Assembly (NCBI GenBank): GCA_021794075.1
Contig: JAJYRM010000034.1
Coordinates: 1 to 37,481 of the forward strand
Direction of reading: 5' to 3'
Source of the DNA: Bacteroidota bacterium
GTDB taxonomy: Bacteria > Bacteroidota > Ignavibacteria > Kryptoniales > JAKASW01
DNA: 37,481 nucleotides
Below, one piece after another: positions 8,620 to 17,452 of this stretch (position 1 is its first letter; each line of letters begins with the position of its first letter). The notes below the pieces were generated by a model. It worked only from the letters and a program-made list of their open reading frames with translations. It searched no databases and was not told where the DNA came from. The position numbers were made by a program, and so were the translations under genes.

Positions 8620-9404
8620 TTGCTGGAGATCTTAAGTAGGCCAATCCTGCCACTATATGATTCGATATCTTTGACCGGATTATGAGAAGTTGAAAAGATG
8701 TACAATGGATACAGCCGATTGAAAATTTTCATCGCGAGTGCCAGCAGCTTGGTTGACAAGATAACAGGGTCTGATTTATCCAACTCCTTTCCGAAGATGA
8801 GATAGTCGACTCCGTTGAACTTGGCCATGTCTCGCCTCGCATTGAACTTCTCAGCTATCGGCTGAGTCCCGCTGTGAAGTTCATAAGCGGAAAACTCACT
8901 GTTTATCTTGAAGCGTTTACACGCGTCCAGAAAATTCGCTCCATAGTTGGCGAGGTTTTCTTCGAACCGCCTGTGCCCATCGTTTTTTTCGTTGTTGACG
9001 AAGGAACCGAGTTCGATGCCGTTTCGGTCCAGATACAGAAAAAGCTCTGAACCCCACTTCGTTTTGCCGAACCTGATGAGAAAGAAATCCTTGTATGGTT
9101 TCTTCGCGAACCGCATATCCCGATTAAGTCTTACCAGAGTCCGGTTAAACTTCGGTTCCGTGTCAAAAGTTGGATCGATAAACTTAATGAAGGGCCCAAT
9201 CGAGTTCACGAACGCGCGCGCTGGTTGCATGAGATACTCTTCGTATTCATCTCTGTGCGAACGGAACCACGTCACGGAGTTGTGTTTGTACAGCTCAGCG
9301 AAAAACGTGAAGGTCTCCTTCCGAAAACCTTCGAAATCAGGCTGGGGGACGACCGGAGCTGATTCTCCTATTCTGCTCCCTGCCGACGGTATGGATCGTT
9401 TCAT
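8616..9404 (-). CDS. DUF2461 domain protein (function unknown)
   Basis: 262 residues. From about residue 24 it matches the DUF2461/TIGR02453 pattern: FEGFRKETFTFFAELYKHNS, WFRSHRDEYEEYLMQPARAFV, FNRTLVRLNRDMRFAKKPYKD and ELFLYLDRNGIELGSF. No signal peptide or membrane segment is visible, so it should be cytoplasmic. No catalytic residues are established for this family, and I assign no function. The first 23 residues are a low-complexity extension rich in Ser, Gly and Pro; no good later start codon was chosen over the ATG because it overlaps the glyS stop exactly as ATGA. It overlaps the glycerate kinase start in the same way, so all three genes are probably made from one message. Confidence 0.85.
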   Translation of the reverse strand: MKRSIPSAGSRIGESAPVVPQPDFEGFRKETFTFFAELYKHNSVTWFRSHRDEYEEYLMQPARAFVNSIGPFIKFIDPTFDTEPKFNRTLVRLNRDMRFAKKPYKDFFLIRFGKTKWGSELFLYLDRNGIELGSFVNNEKNDGHRRFEENLANYGANFLDACKRFKINSEFSAYELHSGTQPIAEKFNARRDMAKFNGVDYLIFGKELDKSDPVILSTKLLALAMKIFNRLYPLYIFSTSHNPVKDIESYSGRIGLLKISSK

Positions 9405-10879
9405 TTCCTGAGTTTGTCCGCGAGGTAGGATGAAATCTGCGATGACGTCACACGCTCCTGCTGCATTGAGTCTCTTTCTCGCACGGTCACTGTCTGGTCT
9501 TGTAGGGTTTGCGAGTCGACCGTTACGCAGAAAGGCGTTCCCACCTCATCCTGCCTCCTGTATCTTCTACCAACCGCACCGCTGTCGTCATAGAAGACAC
9601 GGTATTGGAAGCGGAGGTCGTCTTCAATCTTGTGCGCGATATCCTGCATTCCGTCTCGATTCACGAGAGGAAGTATTGCAGCCTTCACAGGCGCGAGACG
9701 CGGATGGAGTTTCAACACAACGCGAGTCTCGACTTTTCCGTCCGCGGTCGGGGCTTCTTCTTCACGATAAGATCCCGTCAGGAAAGCCATGAAGGAACGG
9801 CTGGCACCAGAGGAAGTCTCGATGACAAACGGTGTGAACTTCTCCTTGCTCTCTTCATCGAAATACTTCATCGCTTTTCCGGAATACTCTTCATGTCTTG
9901 ACAGGTCGTAGTTGGTCCGGTTATGAACCCCTTCTATCTCGCCCCATCCGAACGGGAAGAGGAACTCAATGTCATACGCGTCCTTGGCATAGTGCGCGAG
10001 CTTCTCCTTGGGATGTTGATGCCACCTCAGCTGTTCCTTCGACATGCCGAGACCGATGTACCAGTTCATCCGTTCGCCTCGCCAGTATTCAAACCACTCG
10101 TCGTCGCTTCCCGGCTTGACGAAGAACTGCATTTCCATCTGCTCGAACTCTCTGGTGCGGAACAGGAAGTTCTTAGTGTTGATCTCGTTTCGGAAGGCCT
10201 TCCCTATCTGCGCAATCCCGAAAGGAAGTTTCTGCCGCGACGAGGCGAGAACATTTTGGAAATTAACGAATATTCCCTGAGCCGTTTCGGGACGGAGGAA
10301 AACCGCCGCCGAAGAGTCCTCAACGGGCCCCACAAATGTCTTGAACATTAGGTTGAATTTCCTCGCCTCGGTGAAAGTCCCTTTGTTACCGCAGTTCGGA
10401 CATGAAATCATAGGCACAAGCTTCGCCGCCTGCTGGTCGGACTCGAGAAGCTTTGAGAACTCTTCAAGTATGAATTCGTCTTTCTGCTGGCCTCCAAACT
10501 TTTCGGGGTCCAATTCACGCAGAAGCTCCTTCTTCTTCTTCAGTGAAAGCTCGTCCAGCAGTACGTCTACCCTGTACCTCGCCTTGCACTGTTTGCAATC
10601 GACCATCGGGTCAGTGAAGTTTTCGACATGGCCTGAAGCTTCCCAGACTCTCGGGTGCATGAGTATCGAAGCATCCACCCCCTCGATATTGTCGCGTAGC
10701 GTCATCGCTCGCCACCATTCGTCCTTTATATTTCTCAGGAGTTCGACACCCATGGGACCATAATCCCAGCAGCCGTTCAAACCGCCGTATATTTCGCTCG
10801 ACTGAAAAACATAGCCCCGCCTTTTAGCGAGTGATACAATTTTATCAAGTGTTACTTCGTTCTTGCCAGGTAATGCCAT
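9401..10879 (-). CDS. glyS: Glycyl-tRNA synthetase, single-chain dimeric type
   Basis: 492 residues. It starts with the typical class II GlyRS opening (IVSLAKRRGYVFQSSEIYGG, LNGCWDYGPMGVELLRNI) and has HPRVWEASGHVENFTDPMVDC, motif 2 around FRNEINTKNFLFRTREFEQME, EGVHNRTNYDLSRHEEYSG and a C-terminal anticodon-binding domain (LAPVKAAILPLV to the end). Four cysteines in CKQC and CPNC pairs flank an insertion and may bind zinc. This is the alpha2 form of archaea, eukaryotes and some bacteria, not the alpha2beta2 GlyQ/GlyS pair. It charges tRNA-Gly in the cytoplasm. It heads a three-gene overlapping chain and has a good promoter match just upstream; no clear Shine-Dalgarno site is seen before the ATG. 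Confidence 0.95.
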   Translation of the reverse strand: MALPGKNEVTLDKIVSLAKRRGYVFQSSEIYGGLNGCWDYGPMGVELLRNIKDEWWRAMTLRDNIEGVDASILMHPRVWEASGHVENFTDPMVDCKQCKARYRVDVLLDELSLKKKKELLRELDPEKFGGQQKDEFILEEFSKLLESDQQAAKLVPMISCPNCGNKGTFTEARKFNLMFKTFVGPVEDSSAAVFLRPETAQGIFVNFQNVLASSRQKLPFGIAQIGKAFRNEINTKNFLFRTREFEQMEMQFFVKPGSDDEWFEYWRGERMNWYIGLGMSKEQLRWHQHPKEKLAHYAKDAYDIEFLFPFGWGEIEGVHNRTNYDLSRHEEYSGKAMKYFDEESKEKFTPFVIETSSGASRSFMAFLTGSYREEEAPTADGKVETRVVLKLHPRLAPVKAAILPLVNRDGMQDIAHKIEDDLRFQYRVFYDDSGAVGRRYRRQDEVGTPFCVTVDSQTLQDQTVTVRERDSMQQERVTSSQISSYLADKLRK

Positions 10880-10900
10880 CTCGGATTCACTTTTTTAGTC

Positions 10901-10928
10901 AATATATGAAATGGGGCCGAATTGACAA
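10901..10928 (-). promoter_or_regulatory. glyS: Candidate sigma-70-type promoter of the glyS operon
   Basis: On the minus strand TTGTCA (10928-10923) is followed by a 16-base spacer and TATATT (10906-10901). Each box matches the consensus 5 of 6. Transcription would begin near 10894, giving a leader of about 15 bases before the ATG at 10879. The same TATATT box appears in the M23 promoter at 20559-20587. Confidence 0.5.
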
Positions 10929-11305
10929 AGATAGCGAGGATGGAGCGTCGGGTTATTTTGGATAAACCTTGCTCATAAACATCGCAATATGATCCGGAGG
11001 ATCCCACGCCCTAAAAGCGATTAGGTATAAAGGCAAATGTCCCCGGCCGGCTGCCCGAAATTGGCACAAATCGAAAAGAGGAATTGGAGCATTGCAAGGA
11101 TTGCCTACAAGATTAATCGCGCGATGAGCCGAGTTCTTCATTCTTGGATGAAAGCAGCCCGCCACGAAGAGCAGGATCCGGTAAGACTTTCCCAGACTTG
11201 CGGGCCCTCTTTGGCGATTTGAGGCCGCAATTAAGCAAGCCCAATTCAACTCCAGCATGGTGTCGGGGCCTCCGGTGGTTGCGCGCGCCGATTAAAAAAC
11301 TTTCT
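10929..11305. other. Unassigned part of a 548-base intergenic region
   Basis: Between the glyS promoter and the smpB promoter about 380 bases hold no gene I can support. Two short open frames occur (a 101-codon minus-strand frame at 10953-11258 and a 61-codon plus-strand frame at 11037-11222), but both have unusual composition, lack ribosome sites and resemble no family I know. I looked for a tmRNA because smpB is next door: there is no tRNA-like T-arm (GGTTCGAATCC-like) and no CCA end. No tRNA or RNase P signature is present. It could be a small RNA, a decayed gene or plain spacer. Confidence 0.4.
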
Positions 11306-11349
11306 TTGCCGTCTTGACTTTGAAAGGTAATATTTAGCATTTTTATACG
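11306..11349 (+). promoter_or_regulatory. Candidate promoter of the smpB-tyrS-arginine decarboxylase operon
   Basis: Two overlapping matches are visible: TTGCCG (11306-11311), 16 bases, TAATAT (11328-11333); and TTGAAA (11320-11325), 18 bases, TATACG (11344-11349). The second has the better -35 box and the first the more usual spacing. Either gives a leader of about 70-90 bases before smpB. The sequence alone does not decide between them. Confidence 0.33.
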
Positions 11350-11427
11350 CAGTCGGGCGACGGCTGAAACTTCGGATGGTAAAAATGGGTAAGCGCCCGC
11401 ATTGCCGTCATTAAATTGAAAGGTACA

Positions 11428-11883
11428 ATGGAGCCAGAGGAAAAAACGGTAGCTCAAAATCGGCGTGCACGATTTGAGTATCAGATTGTGGAAACTACCG
11501 AGGCCGGCATTGTTCTGAAAGGAAGCGAAGTTAAGTCTGTCCGCCAGGGGAAGGTCGACATCAGCGATTGTTTTGCGTCCGTAAAGGACGGCGAGATTTG
11601 GCTGCACAATATGCATGTGGCAGCGTACCAGAATGCCGGGCCGTTCAACCACAACCCTCGAAGAACCAGAAAACTCCTACTTCACCGGCGTGAAATCAGG
11701 AAGCTTATTGGAAAGATCAGACAAAAAGGGTTGTCACTTGTTCCCATCCGGATTTATTGGAAGCACGGCCTCGCAAAAGTTGAACTTGCGGTCGCAAAAG
11801 GAAAACGTGCTTATGATAAGCGAGAGACCATCAAGCAGCGCGACCAGGAACGCGAGTACCGCCAGCGCGATTCAGACAATTGA
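11428..11883 (+). CDS. smpB: SsrA-binding protein SmpB
   Basis: 151 residues from the ATG at 11428, which sits 5 bases after AAAGG; an in-frame TTG at 11416 would overlap that site. The family blocks are present: QNRRARFEYQIVETTEAGIVLKGSEVKSVRQGKVD, EIWLHNMHVAAYQNAGPFNHNPRRTRKLLLHRREI and a basic tail from about residue 125 (GKRAYDKRETIKQRDQERE) that lies along the decoding channel. SmpB carries tmRNA into stalled ribosomes for trans-translation. The ssrA gene itself was not found in the window. tyrS follows 48 bases later on the same strand. Confidence 0.95.
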   Translation: MEPEEKTVAQNRRARFEYQIVETTEAGIVLKGSEVKSVRQGKVDISDCFASVKDGEIWLHNMHVAAYQNAGPFNHNPRRTRKLLLHRREIRKLIGKIRQKGLSLVPIRIYWKHGLAKVELAVAKGKRAYDKRETIKQRDQEREYRQRDSDN

Positions 11884-11931
11884 CAATCAAATGCACACCC
11901 ACCACACAATCCAGGAGAGAGATAGCTAGGG

Positions 11932-13146
11932 TTGTTTCCAACACTTAACGAGCAACTGGACCACATCAAGCGGGGCACCGCAGAGATCATACCGGAAGAA
12001 GAGCTAGCCCAGAAAATTGAGAGATCAATCAAAGAGAAGACTCCTCTCAAGGTGAAACTGGGGTGCGATCCAAGCCGCCCCGACCTACACCTGGGGCATT
12101 CCGTAGTACTCAGAAAGCTCAGACAATTTCAGGACCTCGGACATACGGCTATATTGATAGTCGGTGATTTCACCGGGATGATCGGCGACCCTTCCGGCCG
12201 AAACAAGGCGAGGCCGTCGATGACACTCGACGAAACGCGGCGTAACGGTGAAACTTATTTCAAACAGGCCTCGAAGATTCTTTCCCAAGAGAGACTTCAG
12301 ATTGTCCATAATTCCGATTGGCTCGGAAAAATGACATTTGAGGATGTCATTAAGCTTGCCAGCAAATATACTGTGGCGAGAATGCTCGAGAGGGACGATT
12401 TTGAGAAGCGCTTCCGCACGCAGGAACCTATAAGTGTGCATGAATTCCTCTACCCTCTCGCGCAGGCAATGGATTCAGTCGCGATAAAGGCAGACATCGA
12501 ACTGGGCGGAACCGACCAGAAGTTTAACCTGCTCGTAGGAAGAGACATCCAGAGAGAATTCGGTTTGGAACCTCAGGTTACTCTGACGATGCCCATTCTA
12601 GTCGGAACAGACGGTGTCGAGAAGATGTCCAAGTCGCTGGGTAATTATATAGCCATCACCGACACGCCGGACGAGATGTATGGCAAGACACTCTCAATTC
12701 CAGACCGGCTCATTTATGATTACTTCTTGCTGACCACCAATATTCCTGATTCAGAACTAGCACGCATAAAGGGCGAGCTTGATTCCGGAACGGTAAATCC
12801 CCGTGATTTGAAGAGACGGTTGGCAAGAGAGATAGTATCACTTTACCACAGCCGCGACTCTGCCGCGCAGGCTGAAGAAAATTTCGACAGGGTGTTCATA
12901 CGAAAGGAAGTGCCCGACGAGATTCAGGAAGTCGTCTTGCCGAACGACGGTGGCAGCTACAATGTTTTCCAACTCCTGGTAAAACTAGGCGCGGCAAAAT
13001 CGAATGGCGAGGCCCGACGCCTCGTCATGCAGGGCGGCGTCATGATCGACGGGACTAAAATCTCCGATCCAAACGCCGAGACCAATCCTGATACTCCGTT
13101 CATTCTTAAAGTTGGAAAACGCAAATTCTACAAGATCAGACGTTGA
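11932..13146 (+). CDS. tyrS: Tyrosyl-tRNA synthetase
   Basis: 404 residues. An in-frame TAG at 11923-11925 leaves TTG at 11932 as the only sensible start; AGGAG lies 14 bases before it, longer than usual. The class I signature HLGH is at residues 53-56 and KMSKS at 231-235, with [17 protein letters not shown] for tyrosine binding between them. An S4 RNA-binding domain ends the protein ([18 protein letters not shown]). The [18 protein letters not shown] wording is that of the TyrZ-like bacterial branch. It charges tRNA-Tyr in the cytoplasm. It sits between smpB and the arginine decarboxylase gene, which starts 16 bases after its stop. Confidence 0.95.
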   Translation: MFPTLNEQLDHIKRGTAEIIPEEELAQKIERSIKEKTPLKVKLGCDPSRPDLHLGHSVVLRKLRQFQDLGHTAILIVGDFTGMIGDPSGRNKARPSMTLDETRRNGETYFKQASKILSQERLQIVHNSDWLGKMTFEDVIKLASKYTVARMLERDDFEKRFRTQEPISVHEFLYPLAQAMDSVAIKADIELGGTDQKFNLLVGRDIQREFGLEPQVTLTMPILVGTDGVEKMSKSLGNYIAITDTPDEMYGKTLSIPDRLIYDYFLLTTNIPDSELARIKGELDSGTVNPRDLKRRLAREIVSLYHSRDSAAQAEENFDRVFIRKEVPDEIQEVVLPNDGGSYNVFQLLVKLGAAKSNGEARRLVMQGGVMIDGTKISDPNAETNPDTPFILKVGKRKFYKIRR

Positions 13147-13162
13147 AAAAGGAGATGTGAAA

Positions 13163-13708
13163 TTGTATGTCCCGACAAAGATATTCTTTACAAAAGGGGT
13201 AGGCAGGCACCGCGATTACCTTCAATCGTTCGAGCTGGCCCTTCGTGACGCGAAAATAGAGAAATGCAACCTGGTCACCGTATCCAGCATTTTTCCTGCC
13301 GGCTGCAAACGCATCCCGCTCGATGACGGCATAAAGCTCCTCCAGCCCGGCCAGATTACTTTCTGCGTGATGGCAAGGAACTCTACGAACGAGCCAAACA
13401 GGCTTGTCGCGGCCTCGATCGGCGTTGCAACTCCAAATGAAACTTCCCAGTACGGTTACCTTTCGGAACACCACCCATTCGGCGAGACGGACGAAAAAGC
13501 GGGTGAGTACGCGGAAGATCTCGCCGCGACCATGCTTGCAACAACTCTTGGCATCGAATTCGATCCGAACGCGGACTGGGATGAACGCGAGAAAGTCTAC
13601 AAGATGAGCGGAAAGATAGTTAGAAGCTTCAACATCACTCAATCCGCAGAAGGCGACAAGCGCGGCATCTGGACTACAGTAGTGGCCGCAGGTATACTCC
13701 TTCCCTAA
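13163..13708 (+). CDS. pdaD: Pyruvoyl-dependent arginine decarboxylase
   Basis: 181 residues from TTG at 13163, 8 bases after AAGGAG; a GTG at 13157 is only 2 bases from that site. The archaeal-type PvlArgDC signature is clear: [21 protein letters not shown], then [13 protein letters not shown], where self-cleavage between the two serines (about residues 41 and 42) makes the pyruvoyl group and splits the chain into beta and alpha parts. Later blocks include [20 protein letters not shown] and a C-terminal [15 protein letters not shown]. The enzyme turns arginine into agmatine, the first step of one polyamine route. No agmatine-using partner (agmatine deiminase, ureohydrolase, spermidine synthase) is in the window. 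A hairpin terminator follows. Confidence 0.9.
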   Translation: MYVPTKIFFTKGVGRHRDYLQSFELALRDAKIEKCNLVTVSSIFPAGCKRIPLDDGIKLLQPGQITFCVMARNSTNEPNRLVAASIGVATPNETSQYGYLSEHHPFGETDEKAGEYAEDLAATMLATTLGIEFDPNADWDEREKVYKMSGKIVRSFNITQSAEGDKRGIWTTVVAAGILLP

Positions 13709-13743
13709 TACTTTTAGAAGTCATCAAGAAGCCAGAAATGCGA

Positions 13744-13770
13744 AGCCCCATCCAAAGGACGGGGCTTTTT
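13744..13770 (+). terminator. Rho-independent terminator after the arginine decarboxylase gene
   Basis: A 10-position stem with one mismatch (AGCCCCATCC against GGACGGGGCT), a 3-base AAA loop, and a run of five T at 13766-13770. It lies 36 bases past the stop. It sits between convergent genes, but on the minus strand no T run follows it, so it should act mainly on the plus-strand operon. Confidence 0.85.
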
Positions 13771-13814
13771 CGTTAACACTATGTGAAATCGGCGGCGGGA
13801 GAGTCAGTCGAAGT

Positions 13815-14729
13815 CTAACTTATCGAGTTAAGCGCCTCCGCGCCGGAGACAACCTCGAGGAGTTCTTTGGTGATCGCGGCTTGACGGGCTTTGTTATACT
13901 GAAGCGAAAGCGCAGAAATGAGTTCCGACGCATTTTCGCTGGCATTATCCATGGCTGCCATTCGCGCGCCTTCGCCGGCGGCGTTGCTCTCCAGGAGTAT
14001 TCTCCACAATTGAAACTCCAGGTACTTGGGGATCAGCGCCTCAATTATGGAAGTCTTGCTCGGCTCGTATATATACTGTACCTCGACGTGTTTGGCATAC
14101 TTCCCTTGCTTTCGCTCGGGCTCCTTAGCCTTGAGAGAGTCTTTGTGAATCGGAAGGAACCGGTCTACGACCAAGCGCTGTTGAATGACGCTCTTGAACT
14201 CGTTGTAAATCACGTCGACCCTGTCGAACTTCCCCTTTAAATAGCCATTCACAACTTCCGCCGCAAGGTTTTTAGCCGTCGTGAATTGCAAATCATGAAA
14301 AACGCCGGAGTAATTGCCCGCGACCGGGTAGTTTCTCTTGGCGAAGTAGTCGTTCGATTTTTTTCCAACCGTAAAGAGACTCACGCGCCCGAGAGCGTAT
14401 GAGTCCGCATAGTTGTTCTGGATATGCTGAACTGTGGCTTTTATGATATTTGAATTGAATGCGCCACAGAATCCGCGGTCTGCAGACACCACGATAATTG
14501 CGACACCTTTAACCGGCCTTTCCATAAGCAAGGGATTTTCATCCAGGTCCATACCGCTGGTAAGGTGATTCATGAGCTCGCTCAGTTTTCGCGAATAGGG
14601 TCTGGCCGAGAGGAGCGCACCTTGCGCCCGGCGGAGTTTAGCCGCCGCGACCATCTTCATGGCCTTGGTTATTTTCTCCGTGCTTTTGACGCCGCCGATG
14701 CGCCCTCTAATTTCGCGAAGTGTCGCCAC
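13815..14729 (-). CDS. atpG: F1 ATP synthase gamma subunit
   Basis: 304 residues from a GTG at 14729, with AAGGAG six bases upstream inside the end of atpA. It opens with the family block TLREIRGRIGGVKSTEKITKAMKMVAAAKLRRAQ (N-terminal helix of the rotating shaft), has VSADRGFCGAFNSNI, and ends with the matching C-terminal helix (ENASELISALSLQYNKARQAAITKELLEVVSGAEAL). Gamma turns inside the alpha3beta3 ring and couples it to the c-ring. It is the last gene of the operon; a beta-subunit gene would normally come next but the plus-strand arginine decarboxylase gene is there instead. Confidence 0.96.
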   Translation of the reverse strand: MATLREIRGRIGGVKSTEKITKAMKMVAAAKLRRAQGALLSARPYSRKLSELMNHLTSGMDLDENPLLMERPVKGVAIIVVSADRGFCGAFNSNIIKATVQHIQNNYADSYALGRVSLFTVGKKSNDYFAKRNYPVAGNYSGVFHDLQFTTAKNLAAEVVNGYLKGKFDRVDVIYNEFKSVIQQRLVVDRFLPIHKDSLKAKEPERKQGKYAKHVEVQYIYEPSKTSIIEALIPKYLEFQLWRILLESNAAGEGARMAAMDNASENASELISALSLQYNKARQAAITKELLEVVSGAEALNSIS

Positions 14730-14732
14730 GTG

Positions 14733-16289
14733 TTACTCCTTGATAGATGCCTTAAAAGATGAAACGAACTCCCTCGTGATGTCGTGGAGCCTCTTGTCCG
14801 TCTCTGCGTCGATATCTTTGATGTCCGCAATCTTGTTCAGAAGATCCTGATGTTTCAACTCCATCATTTCAAGATATTCCGACTCGAATCTACGAATGCT
14901 TTCCGCGGGAAGCTCATCAAGATAGCCATTGGTTCCGGCGAATATCAATATGACCTGCTTCTCTACAGGCATCGGCATGTATTGATCCTGCTTCAGGATC
15001 TCGACAAGTCTCTGACCTCTTCTGATCTGTGCCTGTGTCACTTTGTCAAGATCCGAGCCAAACTTTATGAACGCTTCGAGAGCCCTGAACTGCGCAAGGT
15101 CCAGGCGAAGACCGCCGGCAACTTTTCTCATTGCCTTTATCTGGGCGTGGCCGCCGACACGAGAGACAGAAATGCCGACATTGATAGCCGGTCTCACACC
15201 TGAGTTAAAGAGACCCGGCTCAAGGTAGATCTGACCGTCCGTGATGGAAATAACGTTCGTCGGTATGTACGCGGACACGTCGCCCGCCTGTGTCTCGATG
15301 ATGGGAAGAGCTGTCAGGCTTCCGCCTCCTTCCGCATCGCTCAACTTGGAAGCTCTTTCCAGAAGCCTGCTGTGAAGATAAAACACGTCCCCAGGATAGG
15401 CTTCACGGCCGGGCGGTCTGCGGAGAAGCAACGAGACTTGCCTGTATGCCCAAGCGTGCTTCGACAGATCGTCGTATACTACCAGAGCATCTCTACCGCT
15501 GTCTCTGAAAAACTCCCCAAGTGTGCAGCCGGAATATGGAGCAATGAATTGCATGGGTGAAGGAACACCGGCCGTCGCGGCTACTACGGTTGTATATTCC
15601 ATCGCGCCCTCTTCATCGAGCTTCGCGACGACCTGCGCGACGGTAGAAGCCTTCTGTCCTATCGCCACATAGATGCAATAGACAGGCTTTATTCCCCTGC
15701 GCTTGGCATCCTCGGTGTGTGTATACTTCTGATTTAATATCGTGTCCACCGCAATGGCGGTCTTCCCTGTCTGACGATCGCCGATGATGAGCTCGCGTTG
15801 GCCGCGTCCGATCGGGATCATGGAATCGATCGCCTTGAGTCCCGTACTAAGCGGTTCCTTAACCGGGTTCCTGGAAATCACGCCAAGCGCCTTTCTTTCC
15901 ACCGGAAGGATCTTGTCAGTCTTTATGGCTCCCCTGCCGTCTACCGGCTGTCCCAACGGGTTGATAACACGGCCAAGCATCCCTTCGCCAACGGGCATCG
16001 ACATCACCTTCCCCGTCCGCTTGACCTGATCACCTTCCTTGACGAGCGTGTCGTCGCCAAAAAGAATACAGCCGACGTTGTCTTCCTCCAGGTTCAGCGC
16101 CATTCCGAAAACCCCGTTCGGGAATTCGATGAGCTCGCTTGCCATTACTTTCTGCAAGCCGTAGACTCGGGCTATACCGTCTCCAACCTGTAGCACGGTC
16201 CCAACATCATATACATCGGCTTCTTTCTCGAAGCCGGAAATCTGTTTTCTCAGAATTGCCGTTATTTCGTCCGGTCTAACCTCTGGCAT
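14733..16289 (-). CDS. atpA: F1 ATP synthase alpha subunit
   Basis: 518 residues, standard length. The beta-barrel crown ([20 protein letters not shown]) is followed by the nucleotide-binding domain with Walker A GDRQTGKT at 170-177, the [44 protein letters not shown] region, and the C-terminal helical domain. As in all alpha subunits, the nucleotide site is regulatory and the catalytic one is on beta. AGAGGA lies 5 bases before the ATG. The gap to atpH is 24 bases and to atpG 3 bases. Confidence 0.97.
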   Translation of the reverse strand: MPEVRPDEITAILRKQISGFEKEADVYDVGTVLQVGDGIARVYGLQKVMASELIEFPNGVFGMALNLEEDNVGCILFGDDTLVKEGDQVKRTGKVMSMPVGEGMLGRVINPLGQPVDGRGAIKTDKILPVERKALGVISRNPVKEPLSTGLKAIDSMIPIGRGQRELIIGDRQTGKTAIAVDTILNQKYTHTEDAKRRGIKPVYCIYVAIGQKASTVAQVVAKLDEEGAMEYTTVVAATAGVPSPMQFIAPYSGCTLGEFFRDSGRDALVVYDDLSKHAWAYRQVSLLLRRPPGREAYPGDVFYLHSRLLERASKLSDAEGGGSLTALPIIETQAGDVSAYIPTNVISITDGQIYLEPGLFNSGVRPAINVGISVSRVGGHAQIKAMRKVAGGLRLDLAQFRALEAFIKFGSDLDKVTQAQIRRGQRLVEILKQDQYMPMPVEKQVILIFAGTNGYLDELPAESIRRFESEYLEMMELKHQDLLNKIADIKDIDAETDKRLHDITREFVSSFKASIKE

Positions 16290-16313
16290 GAGATCCTCTT
16301 TCGATATTCAAAT

Positions 16314-16880
16314 TCAATTCTTTTGTTCGGGAGAAAGTGAAACATCTTCCGAAAGTTGGTGTTTGAGCAGCTCAAGCTGTCTCCTTACGCTCCCGTCATA
16401 AACGGTATCGCCTATTTGCGCGAGGAAACCTCCGACGAGGCTCTTGTCGAGTGAAAACGATATGCGAACCTTCTTCCCGGTGAGGCCCTCAAGCCTAGAT
16501 CGCACTCTGGTCTGGCTCTTGTCGTCGAGCGGGTAAGGAGCTTTCAGCTCCGCATTGACGATGCCCATCGCGTCATCGAGGAGCACGCCATACTCGACCG
16601 CTATGCCTCCGGTAAGTTTCTCCCTCCCTTTACTTATCAGGAGATTCAGGAATCTCAGCGTCAGATCGTCGACTTTGTCCTGGAACAGCGCGTTAACCAC
16701 GCTTCTCTTCTTGGCACGCATGATGACGGGGTTCGCGAAGAAGAGTTGGAGCTCATGCGAAGCGGCTATCGACTCGCGAATGAATCGCATGTCCGCGCCG
16801 ACCTGCTCGACTTTCTTCATTTCCGTAGCGAGCTGCAACAAGGCCCCTGCATATCTTTTCGATGCTCTCGATGCTTTCAC
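16314..16880 (-). CDS. atpH: F1 ATP synthase delta subunit
   Basis: 188 residues from GTG at 16880, seven bases after the atpF stop. The OSCP/delta pattern is visible: ASKRYAGALLQLATEMKKVEQV at the N-terminus, LQLFFANPVI, DLTLRFLNLLISKGREKL, and the C-terminal KVRISFSLDKSLVGGFLAQIGDTVYDGSVRRQLELLK. Delta sits on top of the F1 head and ties it to the b-subunit stalk. Position between atpF and atpA is the usual bacterial order. Confidence 0.94.
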   Translation of the reverse strand: MKASRASKRYAGALLQLATEMKKVEQVGADMRFIRESIAASHELQLFFANPVIMRAKKRSVVNALFQDKVDDLTLRFLNLLISKGREKLTGGIAVEYGVLLDDAMGIVNAELKAPYPLDDKSQTRVRSRLEGLTGKKVRISFSLDKSLVGGFLAQIGDTVYDGSVRRQLELLKHQLSEDVSLSPEQKN

Positions 16881-16887
16881 GGTCCGC

Positions 16888-17376
16888 CTAGTTCTTCTGC
16901 AATGAATTCAGGAAACTCTCGACAAGTTTCTTCTGGCGCGTTTCGTCCATCGTCTCGTCCAGGATTTTTCCTGCCGCCTTAACGGCCAGTTCAGCTACCA
17001 CGCCGTGCAGTTGCGTGATCGCCTGCTGCTTGTCCCGCTCGATTTCCTCCCGGGCTTTTTCAAGTACCTTGTTTGCTTCCTGGCTCGCCTTCGAGACCGA
17101 CTCGTTGCGCATCTTCTCGGCAAGTTCTCTTGCTTCCTTGATAACTTGTTGCGCTCTTTCCTCTGCCCTCGCAAGTTCTCTCCGGTTTTCCTCAAGGAGT
17201 TTCTCAGCTTCGTTCTTTGCTTCCTCAGCTCGCTCGATGGATTGACGGATTGATTCTTCCCTCGTGTCCAGCGCCTTCAATATCGGTTTCCATGCGGTCT
17301 TGCCCAAAACAAAAAGCAACAGCAGAAAGGTAAACGCGGTCCAAATTATTACACCCGGATCAAGTTGTACAAGCAT
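16888..17376 (-). CDS. atpF: Fo ATP synthase b subunit
   Basis: 162 residues; ATG after AGGAG. One N-terminal membrane helix (about residues 8-28, PGVIIWTAFTFLLLLFVLGK) is followed by AWKPILKALDTREESI and a long charged heptad-like helix to the end, the peripheral-stalk coiled coil that holds delta and alpha still. Only one b-type gene is present, so the stalk is probably a b2 homodimer. A 76-base gap separates it from atpE, the largest gap inside the operon. Confidence 0.95.
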   Translation of the reverse strand: MLVQLDPGVIIWTAFTFLLLLFVLGKTAWKPILKALDTREESIRQSIERAEEAKNEAEKLLEENRRELARAEERAQQVIKEARELAEKMRNESVSKASQEANKVLEKAREEIERDKQQAITQLHGVVAELAVKAAGKILDETMDETRQKKLVESFLNSLQKN

Positions 17377-17452
17377 CTAAGTCTCCTGTTCGATTAGGGA
17401 TCGGCGTCAGCCTCAGCGTCGAGTCCGTGGCTGGGGGCGCCAAATTGCACAG

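Noticed and set aside
10953-11258. A 101-codon minus-strand frame in the glyS-smpB gap
   Set aside because: Composition is unlike its neighbours (many Cys, His, Pro), there is no ribosome site and no family match; kept only as part of the unassigned region.
10929-11305. Possible tmRNA gene next to smpB
   Set aside because: No tRNA-like acceptor and T-arm, no tag-peptide frame with typical ALAA ending and no CCA end were found.
11113-11652. A 179-codon minus-strand frame across the start of smpB
   Set aside because: It lies antisense to the well-supported smpB gene, has no family resemblance and no ribosome site.
17377-17452. Possible internal promoter between atpF and atpE
   Set aside because: The 76 bases are GC-rich and contain no reasonable -35/-10 pair.
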